The position numbers and the translations under genes were made by a program. From Nitrospira sp. (GTDB lineage Bacteria > Nitrospirota > Nitrospiria > Nitrospirales > Nitrospiraceae), in the NCBI GenBank assembly GCA_020216985.1, contig JAIWOH010000038.1, forward strand, positions 1 to 10,000: a stretch of DNA of 10,000 bases, read 5' to 3'. Positions 1 to 5,522 of the stretch are shown here, in pieces. The number at the start of each line of letters is the position of its first letter. The stretch's first letter is position 1. The notes under the pieces were generated by a model that had not been told where the DNA came from, made no database searches, and saw nothing but the letters and a program-made list of their open reading frames with translations.

Positions 1-1102
1 AAAAATGCCTGGCTCCGTACCGCTGCTTGAGCCATTCCAGCTCGTCGATCGTCCGTCCCGGATCTTTTTGTCGGAAGTTTTGATGATCCAGCGTGAGGGC
101 GCAGAACGCGCAATCCTTGTAATAACAGCCTCGGGAGAATTGAATCGGCAGCACCGGTTCGGGCGACAGATAGCGATCGAGCGGAAATCCGTCGTAGTTC
201 GGAGCGGGGAGCCGATTGACATTCTCCGAGTAGAAGGGTTGATTGACGATGATCTTACCGTTCTGTCGATGAATCAGATTGGGCACCTTGCCGTACTCTT
301 TTTTACCGGCCAACTGGTTGATCAGTTCCAGCAACGCGGTCTCGCCCTCGAAGACGACGATGTCGTCGGTCAGTTCAAACAGGCTTGGGCATCGGCGAAC
401 GTTATCGACCAGACGGGTAAAGATGCTCCCGCCGATCGTGACGTGCAGGTCCGGCGCCGCTTCTTTGATCAGCTTGCAAAGCGTGAGGCCGGGAATAATC
501 TGGGACGTGGCGGTAATCGACACGCCGATCAGGTCCGGGCTGTCGCCGATGATCGACGGAAGAAACATCTCCCGCATGAGCGTGCGATAGGGATTTCGCG
601 CCTCGTCGCACACGATCTTCATCAAGTCCTTCGAGGAATAGATCGAGTAGTCGCCGAACTGATTGTCCACCACCGTCAATCTCGTCGGAAAATAAGCGGA
701 CGAAATCAGCTCCAGCCACTTGTCGATCATGAACAAACTGGCGCGATAGGCGTCGAGATCGTAAAACCCCTCTCCCCGCAACGTCGCCTTGGCCGATTCG
801 ATCCGTTCAGCCAGATAGACGAATCGATCAAGAGAATCAGTGACCTTGGCATAATGCTCCCGGCTTCCGTGGCCGGTATCACCGGATGCCGTTCGCTCCA
901 GTCGACGGTGCAAATCGATCAACTGTTGATAGACTTTCGTCCCATAGGTTTTGGTCAGCATGCGGTCTAACAGTTCGATACCGAGATCGCGTTGCGACAC
1001 ATCGGAAACGCCGCCCTGCCGAAGGAAACCGGTCAGGGACGGAAGACTTAAATACGGTTGGGACGGATGCCACGTGGGTGGGAAAAGCAGCGAGACTTTC
1101 AT
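1..1102 (-). CDS. B12-binding domain radical SAM protein (C-terminus beyond left edge)
   Basis: Partial gene: 367 codons are visible and the reading frame is open to the window edge. The N-terminus (MKVSLLFPPTWHPSQPYLSL) is the usual opening of cobalamin-binding-type radical SAM enzymes. Residues about 185-265 look like the Rossmann-type B12-binding domain, with LIGVSITATS and the glycine pair in VTIGGSIF. No DxHxxG cobalamin-ligand motif is seen, which is common in this group. Residues 324-334 (SRGCYYKDCAFC region) carry three cysteines spaced C-x4-C-x2-C. This would be the SAM-binding [4Fe-4S] site, one residue longer than the classic Cx3Cx2C. Residues about 60-180 form an extra helical-looking segment of unknown role. 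The ATG at 1102 has GGAG 11 bases upstream and matches the family N-terminus. The substrate cannot be told; the family includes methyltransferases and other modification enzymes. A terminator separates it from the upstream cluster, so it is probably its own transcript. Confidence 0.85.
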   Translation of the reverse strand, partial: MKVSLLFPPTWHPSQPYLSLPSLTGFLRQGGVSDVSQRDLGIELLDRMLTKTYGTKVYQQLIDLHRRLERTASGDTGHGSREHYAKVTDSLDRFVYLAERIESAKATLRGEGFYDLDAYRASLFMIDKWLELISSAYFPTRLTVVDNQFGDYSIYSSKDLMKIVCDEARNPYRTLMREMFLPSIIGDSPDLIGVSITATSQIIPGLTLCKLIKEAAPDLHVTIGGSIFTRLVDNVRRCPSLFELTDDIVVFEGETALLELINQLAGKKEYGKVPNLIHRQNGKIIVNQPFYSENVNRLPAPNYDGFPLDRYLSPEPVLPIQFSRGCYYKDCAFCALTLDHQNFRQKDPGRTIDELEWLKQRYGARHF

Positions 1103-1169
1103 ACAATCAATCGCTCCGTGTGCGTCGAATAATCGAGGTGACGGAATGAAATGAAACAGGCTCTCGTGG

Positions 1170-1199
1170 GTTATAGCCCCCGACCGGATTGAAATGCAA
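1170..1199 (-). promoter_or_regulatory. Candidate sigma70-type promoter for the radical SAM gene
   Basis: On the minus strand, TTGCAT (1199-1194) is followed after 18 bases by TATAAC (1175-1170). The -10 matches the consensus at 5 of 6 positions; the -35 is weak (3 of 6). The expected start near 1163 would give a leader of about 60 nt before the ATG at 1102. It lies in a non-coding gap just downstream of a terminator for the preceding unit, which is where a promoter is needed. The call rests on motif matching only. Confidence 0.4.
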
Positions 1200-1230
1200 C
1201 CCTGCTTAAGGTCAAGGTCTCGCCATCATG

Positions 1231-1270
1231 CACGGTTTACGTTCCCCATCCACGATTTACGTTCCTCCTC
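1231..1270. repeat. Two tandem copies of a 20-bp direct repeat, possible activator site
   Basis: CACGGTTTACGTTCCCCATC (1231-1250) is followed directly by CACGATTTACGTTCCTCCTC (1251-1270): 17 of 20 positions are identical and the period is exactly 20 bp, about two helical turns. The block lies in a non-coding gap, about 30 bp upstream of the candidate -35 of the radical SAM gene. This geometry fits a regulator binding two sites on the same face of the helix. The repeat itself is plain in the sequence; the regulatory role is inferred. Confidence 0.5.
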
Positions 1271-1281
1271 GGTTTCAACAG

Positions 1282-1335
1282 AAAAAAGGCCCCGGATCGA
1301 ATCGCCACCCCTTGGTGACGATGACCCGAGGCCTT
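1282..1335 (-). terminator. Rho-independent terminator after the NxrC-like gene
   Basis: Read on the minus strand, AAGGCC (1335-1330) pairs with GGCCTT (1291-1286), and the U tract TTTTTT (1287-1282) follows at once. Inside are a CGG/CCG pairing and a second hairpin, CACC-CCTT-GGTG flanked by ATCG/CGAT (about 1301-1322) with one C-A mismatch. It begins 45 bases past the stop codon of the gamma-subunit gene and would end the cluster's transcript. The strand is fixed by the T run; on the plus strand the run precedes the stem. Confidence 0.85.
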
Positions 1336-1380
1336 CGAACGGTTCTCAAACTGTACGGCCCGCCCTTCGGTCCGGATCGA

Positions 1381-2331
1381 CTACAGTTTGAGCGTAAACC
1401 ACGTAGAGAGCGACTTCATGCCGTTCCGCTCGATATTGGCGCCATCCCACACCGCAAAGGCGATCGGGATGGACATGCCGGCTTTGAATTGCGTATCGTT
1501 CGCGTCGCCGGTTTCCAACGCCCTCTTCACGACCACACGCCAGGTCGGACCCGTATAGGCTCCGCCCTTCACAGAACCGGCCGGCTCCCATACCCCATGC
1601 CCGATGACATCCTGATGGACCTGCGTCGTCAACGTGCTGAAGCCGTTGGCATTGAGGTCCTCCACGGAACTCACCCGCAACGTGGGATCGGACATGATAT
1701 TGCCGGACCAGATGCCGGGATTGAACGGTCCAAGGCTCCGTCCGATGCGGTCGGGATAGGTCACCCCGCCCGCCGGCTCTTCATAGTAGAAGTCCCAAAA
1801 AATGCCGGGATATTGATCATCGACATCCCAAATTCCCGCGCTGTCTTTCCCCAGATCCTTCTGCCATTCGGCATTCCAACGCCAAATATTTGTGGTTCCG
1901 CCGGATTGTCCCATACATTGAAACGGCGGCGCTCCCGACGTATTGACCGGGAACATCACTGCGACCTGGTCTCTGAAATCCTGAGGACCGATCGCCGTAT
2001 CGTTCTTCGTTTGATCAAGCCATTCCAGTCGCAACCCCAGTTCTTTCCCGTTCGTCATGGCTTTGACGAAGATGGATTTGACCGCGATGTTCGGGTGCAT
2101 CGGCGTTGTAATCAATTGGCCGCTCAACGGCACGACGACGCCGGGCACGCTTTCCCAAATCGGGTTCGCCCCGTCCATCGGAATGGCCCCCTTGATCATT
2201 TTAGTCGGGATCGTGACCGGTTGACTCACGGCCAACGGCACCTGTCCGACCGTCAGAATCGCGCCGACGGCGAGGACAGAGAGCAGCACGGCCCATACCA
2301 CACGTTTGCTGGTCGTCTGCACTATGCGCAT
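1381..2331 (-). CDS. NxrC-like heme-b gamma subunit of a DMSO-reductase-family enzyme (ethylbenzene dehydrogenase-related)
   Basis: A 316-residue secreted protein of the EB_dh family, which holds the heme-b gamma subunits of nitrite oxidoreductase, ethylbenzene dehydrogenase, and chlorate, selenate and dimethylsulfide enzymes. Residues 1-37 are a Sec-type signal peptide: a basic start, a hydrophobic core around VVWAVLLSVLAVGAIL and no twin-arginine pair. The mature part has the family landmarks in order: the GAIPMDGANPIWESVP region (48-63), QCMGQ with NIWRWNAEW (138-156) and AFAVWDGANIERNGMKSLST (291-310). By family precedent Met140 and a C-terminal lysine such as Lys306 are the candidate axial heme ligands. 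It would pass electrons between the catalytic molybdo-subunit and a periplasmic cytochrome. The ATG at 2331 is chosen because AGGAGGGGG lies about 8-10 bases upstream; a longer TTG start would translate through that site. It lies 79 bp after the chaperone gene and ahead of a terminator. In a Nitrospira this would be called nxrC, but alpha and beta subunits are absent here, so the exact enzyme is open. Confidence 0.85.
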   Translation of the reverse strand: MRIVQTTSKRVVWAVLLSVLAVGAILTVGQVPLAVSQPVTIPTKMIKGAIPMDGANPIWESVPGVVVPLSGQLITTPMHPNIAVKSIFVKAMTNGKELGLRLEWLDQTKNDTAIGPQDFRDQVAVMFPVNTSGAPPFQCMGQSGGTTNIWRWNAEWQKDLGKDSAGIWDVDDQYPGIFWDFYYEEPAGGVTYPDRIGRSLGPFNPGIWSGNIMSDPTLRVSSVEDLNANGFSTLTTQVHQDVIGHGVWEPAGSVKGGAYTGPTWRVVVKRALETGDANDTQFKAGMSIPIAFAVWDGANIERNGMKSLSTWFTLKL

Positions 2332-2410
2332 ATACCTACCCCCTCCTCTCAACTTAGAATGGTCTTCCTTCAAACAAACATGGGCTCGTTCGGAGCCGAG
2401 CAGCGAAACG

Positions 2411-3385
2411 TCAGGCGGTTCCTACAGGGCCCGTGTTGCCGCTGTCCTGTTCCTTTTCTTTGATTTCCATAAACGACTGCGCACCCACCTCATTGAGCAA
2501 AAGACTCAGCTCATTCCCCTGATCCTGGGCCCCGCATTCGTAGGTCTGCCCTTCCGGAGAACTGAACGTCGCCGGCCGATAATCCGTCTCCGTATAGGGC
2601 TGCGGCGTCACACCCCAAAAGGCGGTTTCAAAGTCGATCCATTCGGCCGTCATGTCGGCTATCAGCTTAAAAAGACCGTAATCCGCTTTCTTGGCAAGCA
2701 TACGGCAAAACAGGGGAACCCATCGACCGATGTGATTTTTGACGAATTTCTTCTGGGCCTCCACGACGATCTCCGTTTTCTCCGCGCCGTCGTGGCACCG
2801 TGAATAGGACTCTTTGTAAGCAAGAAAATGCATGAACTCGAACTCGACGCTCAGATGATCGAGTCGTTCGTGGATGTCTTTGGACAACTCCACTCCAAAC
2901 GCCCGATAGAAGCCGGCGATATCGCCCATCACATGCGATTGCGCGAACACGTGATCGTTGCCGAACAAGGTTTCGTAAGGCGGGCAGTCGAGTGTGATCA
3001 CGTTGCTGAAGACCCGGCGATGTTCCGCTTGCAGATCGCTGAGTTGCCAATTGACGCATTCGGAGGTGCTCAGCGCCTCCACCAGCTCGATCTGTTTCTT
3101 GATCGCCGCCAACGCCCGGACGGCCCGCTGCCCCCCTTGCCCATCCAGCATGGTCTCCAACGTCTCCAGGGCGGCGCGACCGTCCTCGACGAACTCACCG
3201 CACCGAAGATAATCAAGAAATTCATCATCTTCCGGATACAGCATGCTCCAGGAGATGAGCAGATAGATCTTGCTCCGATTCAACGCCCGTTCAACCGCCG
3301 GAGAGTCTTTGACCGTGGAAGAAGCCTGAATCACGGCGCCTGAGGAAGAAGAGGATACGTTCGGCACAGGCTGTTTGATCGTCAT
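2411..3385 (-). CDS. TorD-family molybdoenzyme chaperone
   Basis: A 324-residue cytoplasmic protein of the TorD/DmsD/NarJ group, the dedicated chaperones that bind an immature molybdoenzyme catalytic subunit, aid cofactor insertion and hold back export. The core spans about residues 35-255 and is all-helical. It includes YLLISWSMLYPEDDEFLDYL (41-60), LQAEHRRVFSN (118-128) and the family signature DCPPYETLFG (133-142). Then come DIAGFYRAFGV (155-165) and RLDHLSVEFEFMHFLAYKE (174-192), the DH-x2-x-E type motif of the family. It is longer than the usual roughly 200 residues, with a Ser-rich N-terminal extension (1-35) and a C-terminal tail (about 260-324). ATG 3385 is preferred over an upstream in-frame start because GGAG lies 8 bases ahead of it. 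It has its own strong upstream promoter and is followed by the gamma-subunit gene, which points to a role in assembling the same enzyme. Confidence 0.85.
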   Translation of the reverse strand: MTIKQPVPNVSSSSSGAVIQASSTVKDSPAVERALNRSKIYLLISWSMLYPEDDEFLDYLRCGEFVEDGRAALETLETMLDGQGGQRAVRALAAIKKQIELVEALSTSECVNWQLSDLQAEHRRVFSNVITLDCPPYETLFGNDHVFAQSHVMGDIAGFYRAFGVELSKDIHERLDHLSVEFEFMHFLAYKESYSRCHDGAEKTEIVVEAQKKFVKNHIGRWVPLFCRMLAKKADYGLFKLIADMTAEWIDFETAFWGVTPQPYTETDYRPATFSSPEGQTYECGAQDQGNELSLLLNEVGAQSFMEIKEKEQDSGNTGPVGTA

Positions 3386-3603
3386 CGCGTATTCTCCGGC
3401 TCGTCGGGCCGATCGCCGCACCAGCGATCTTGGAAACGACGCGCCAGCCGACCACCCTCTCGAACCGAAACCTTGGTATGTATATGAAATGGCCTGAAGA
3501 TTGTCAAGGGAGAACCATCCTCTCTCGGCGAAAAACCGTCTTGCGATACCTGAATGCCCTTGCGACGATCGACGGGCATCGGAGAACGTATCGCTCCTGT
3601 CAT
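3382..3603 (-). CDS. Doubtful 73-codon ORF between the ferredoxin and torD genes
   Basis: This frame overlaps the ferredoxin stop by an ATGA at its start and the torD start by an ATGA at its end, a layout typical of translationally coupled genes. Against it, the product (starting MTGAIRSPMPVDRRKG) is rich in Arg and polar residues and resembles nothing I recognise. Third-position GC is only about half, lower than its neighbours look. A near-consensus promoter for torD also lies inside it, and a hairpin sits near its start. A non-coding spacer with regulatory signals is the better reading. Confidence 0.15.
   Translation of the reverse strand: MTGAIRSPMPVDRRKGIQVSQDGFSPREDGSPLTIFRPFHIHTKVSVREGGRLARRFQDRWCGDRPDEPENTR
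3479..3507 (-). promoter_or_regulatory. Strong sigma70-type promoter for torD-nxrC
   Basis: On the minus strand, TTGACA (3507-3502), a perfect -35, is followed after 17 bases by TATACA (3484-3479), a 4-of-6 -10. Transcription would begin near 3472 and give a leader of roughly 85 nt before the torD ATG at 3385. It lets the chaperone and gamma subunit be transcribed independently of the upstream ferredoxin and HExxH genes. Confidence 0.6.
3554..3579 (-). terminator. Hairpin just after the ferredoxin stop, possible weak terminator or processing site
   Basis: On the minus strand ATGCCC (3579-3574) can pair with GGGCAT (3559-3554) around a 14-base loop that itself holds the palindrome CGATCG. It begins about 20 bases past the ferredoxin stop codon. 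No T run follows directly (a TTTTT lies about 20 bases further on), so efficient termination is uncertain. It may instead reduce readthrough into torD or stabilise the upstream mRNA. Confidence 0.3.
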
Positions 3604-4199
3604 GATTTCACCTGCGTGTGCCGACCGGTCGGCATCACGCGAATCGCCACGTGATCATTGACCGTCTTGCAGATTTTCTCGCACATTCCGCACCCTACGC
3701 ACCTATTCTCCACAACCGCCACCTGCATCAGGTGAAAATCCATCGACAGCGCCTGCGTCGGACAGCGGGACACACAGGCGTGGCAACCTTGTCCCGCCGT
3801 GCAGCGAGAGTGGGATACGACCGCGCAGCCCATTCGGACCTCGTGAATCCCGTCGACGGGCTCCAGGGCCCCCGTATGGCACGAGGCAATACAAGGAAAA
3901 TCTTCACACAAGAGGCACGGAGCCTGATCCGCAAACAAGATCGGCGTGGCATCACGCTCGTGGACCATGATCGCTCTCGGCGGACAAGCCTTGATGCAGT
4001 CGCCGCACCTTGTGCACAGTTCAAGAAACAGCGTCTCCTCAACGGCGCCGGGCGGGCGCAGCCAATCGGTCCGGATCGTCGGCATCTTCTGAACCGGAGC
4101 GGCGTCCACTTGTTTGGAGAACTCCCGCGCGGCTTTCGCAACGGAACGAACGGAATCCTTGAGGAAATCACGGCGGCCGTATGAGGGATCTGGTGTCAT
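3600..4199 (-). CDS. Protein with four [4Fe-4S] cluster motifs, NapG/NapF-like, with a degenerate Tat-like N-terminus
   Basis: A 199-residue electron-transfer protein. Sixteen cysteines fall into four ferredoxin-type sets: 62/65/68/72 (CTRCGDCIKACPP), 95/98/103/107 (CLLCEDFPCIASC), 133/139/142/146 (CTAGQGCHACVSRCP) and 167/170/173/177 (CVGCGMCEKICK). Cys125 is extra. This count and spacing resemble NapG-type periplasmic ferredoxins and other redox-enzyme subunits. The N-terminus has GRRDFLKDSVRSVAKAAREF (8-27), which looks like a twin-arginine motif but is followed by a charged amphipathic stretch, not a hydrophobic core. Export is therefore doubtful and the protein may be cytoplasmic. The start is uncertain: ATG 4199 is used, an in-frame GTG at 4223 would add eight residues, and neither has a clear ribosome binding site. 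It lies between the HExxH gene and torD on the same strand, so it may be a redox or maturation partner of the molybdoenzyme served by TorD. Confidence 0.8.
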   Translation of the reverse strand: MTPDPSYGRRDFLKDSVRSVAKAAREFSKQVDAAPVQKMPTIRTDWLRPPGAVEETLFLELCTRCGDCIKACPPRAIMVHERDATPILFADQAPCLLCEDFPCIASCHTGALEPVDGIHEVRMGCAVVSHSRCTAGQGCHACVSRCPTQALSMDFHLMQVAVVENRCVGCGMCEKICKTVNDHVAIRVMPTGRHTQVKS

Positions 4200-4231
4200 G
4201 AGGTGGCCGTGTTCGTTATTCACACATATCG

Positions 4232-4284
4232 CGCGCCCAAGGCGGCGTTCCTGCTTTCCTCATACAGGGGGTGAAGAGGGCGCG
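4232..4284. repeat. Inverted repeat between the HExxH and ferredoxin genes
   Basis: CGCGCCC (4232-4238) and GGGCGCG (4278-4284) are perfect 7-bp inverted copies separated by 39 bases. They lie in the short spacer between the two minus-strand genes. No T run follows, so it is not a standard terminator. It could be an RNA hairpin that affects processing or masks the start of the ferredoxin gene, but a GC-rich 7-mer pair may also be chance. Confidence 0.25.
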
Positions 4285-4304
4285 TGTCCCTTCACCGCCG
4301 GCAC

Positions 4305-5306
4305 TCACGTCACGCCGTCGGCGCGCAGTTTATACACTTCCACGCAGCGATCGCAGGCTCCGAACTCCACGTCCCACCCCGGATGATTGTCCCGAATAAA
4401 GTCCAAGACGTACGATTCGACCTTGTTCGCCAAATCTTCGACCCAGGAATAGGTGGGAAAGCGACAAAGCGGACAGGGAAATCCCGGCATGAGCATGATT
4501 TTGTTGCTCTGGACTTCCGGAACTTCGCCTCCCTCGACCTCGACGGCCCGCTCCATGACGCGCAGGGTGTCGGCGGCCATCTCGATCAGTTCGGAATGGG
4601 TAAAGTACGAGGTCTGCCACAGACCTTCGAAGACCGACCTCAATTGAAGCGGCGGAATTTTTCGATACCAGGATCGGAATTCCTTGAACCGATCTTCCTT
4701 GCTCAGCATCGGTTCCTTGCCCGCAGCAACCAGCCGACTGTCCACGCTCAGGCTCCACAACACGCGATACCGTTGCAAGATCAGCGTTTCCTCGCCGGGA
4801 TTCTGCCCCACTTTGGTGTCCGGATCGTATCCAAACGCCGGGTCGATCATGTCCGAGATATGCATCAATTCGTGCCGGCAGTACCGCGTGAGCGCCGGAT
4901 CATAGAATCGCCGGGGGATCAGCTTGATCCCGACGCCTTTCATCCCCTTTTCCTCAAACGAACGGGCCAACTCCTTTTCGACAGGTCCCCATTTCCGAAG
5001 AATATCGACTCCTTCCTGATCCTCTTTGAGCACGCCCTTGACCAGAACAATGCCCACCTTTTCCTTGAGTAGCGGATATTCGTTGAACGAGTCACGGATG
5101 ATGTCGGCGAACCCCCAGGTCCCGAAGAGATACTGATAGAGTTTCTTAAACTCTCCTTCCCGATCCTCCAGGGCGAACTTCTCATAGATCGGATCGGCAT
5201 ACTCATGGAACTCTTTGTAGTAAGTGGGATCCCCTTCCCGCTCCGTTTTTTCGATGAACGAATCGATTACTTCTTGAAGCAGGGCGGGCTGAAATCTGAT
5301 CTCCAT
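4305..5306 (-). CDS. Uncharacterised HExxH-motif protein with two C-terminal CxxC pairs
   Basis: A 333-residue protein that I cannot assign to a named family. It has no signal peptide or membrane segment, so it is probably cytoplasmic. Residues 142-160 (YCRHELMHISDMIDPAFGY) hold a perfect HExxH (145-149), the zinc-binding and catalytic motif of many metallopeptidases. Glu172/Glu173 or Asp152 could be a third ligand, but none is proven. The C-terminus has CPLC (278-281) and CDRC (318-321), a likely zinc ribbon or metal-binding pair. The first 140 residues are charged and helical-looking. ATG 5306 is chosen because AAGGA lies about 12 bases upstream; the frame stays open to 5435 but those extra residues look untranslated. 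It is the first gene after a strong promoter and precedes the ferredoxin, torD and nxrC-like genes on the same strand, which suggests a job in maturation or turnover of the same enzyme. That role is inferred from context. Confidence 0.8.
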   Translation of the reverse strand: MEIRFQPALLQEVIDSFIEKTEREGDPTYYKEFHEYADPIYEKFALEDREGEFKKLYQYLFGTWGFADIIRDSFNEYPLLKEKVGIVLVKGVLKEDQEGVDILRKWGPVEKELARSFEEKGMKGVGIKLIPRRFYDPALTRYCRHELMHISDMIDPAFGYDPDTKVGQNPGEETLILQRYRVLWSLSVDSRLVAAGKEPMLSKEDRFKEFRSWYRKIPPLQLRSVFEGLWQTSYFTHSELIEMAADTLRVMERAVEVEGGEVPEVQSNKIMLMPGFPCPLCRFPTYSWVEDLANKVESYVLDFIRDNHPGWDVEFGACDRCVEVYKLRADGVT

Positions 5307-5415
5307 AACCGGCAACGATCCTTTCAGCGGAGTGATGGTCGGGGGGTCGCAAGGACTCCCCTCGCAAGGTGAATGCTCGTCTTCCAACGCCGGGGGACAT
5401 CCGACCGAAGGCTGC

Positions 5416-5445
5416 TTGACTTGCCCGTCGCGCATCTCTTACGAT
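5416..5445 (+). promoter_or_regulatory. Candidate promoter for the WD40 gene
   Basis: TTGACT (5416-5421, 5 of 6 to consensus) is followed after 18 bases by TACGAT (5440-5445, 4 of 6). Transcription would begin near 5452 and leave a leader of about 70 nt before the ATG at 5523. It faces the promoter of the opposite cluster, and the two expected start points nearly coincide. Confidence 0.35.
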
Positions 5446-5460
5446 CGCCGAGCGATGGAA

Positions 5461-5490
5461 ATTATACAGACCGCTTCGATAGCCAATCAA
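5461..5490 (-). promoter_or_regulatory. Strong promoter for the HExxH-ferredoxin-torD-nxrC cluster
   Basis: On the minus strand, TTGATT (5490-5485, 4 of 6) is followed after 18 bases by a perfect TATAAT (5466-5461). Transcription would start near 5454, giving a leader of about 148 nt before the ATG at 5306. The leader is long enough for post-transcriptional control, but I saw no riboswitch I can name. Confidence 0.55.
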
Positions 5491-5522
5491 GGATCTCCGC
5501 CGACGTGCGAAGAACCGACGAC

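Noticed and set aside
5..970. A 321-codon open frame on the plus strand
   Set aside because: It is antisense to the radical SAM gene, whose minus-strand translation gives the cysteine motif and the B12-binding region.
2380..2410. A small GGCTC/GAGCC hairpin between torD and the gamma-subunit gene as a terminator
   Set aside because: The stem is only five pairs with no T run, and the next gene has a strong ribosome binding site 50 bases on, so co-transcription is more likely.
1228..2463. A 411-codon open frame on the plus strand
   Set aside because: It is antisense to the gamma-subunit gene and runs through its terminator; the Arg/His-rich product shows no domain.
5231..5340. A longer N-terminus for the HExxH protein starting upstream of 5306, up to 5435
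   Set aside because: The extra residues are Pro/Cys-rich and low in complexity, while a methionine preceded by AAGGA lies at 5306.
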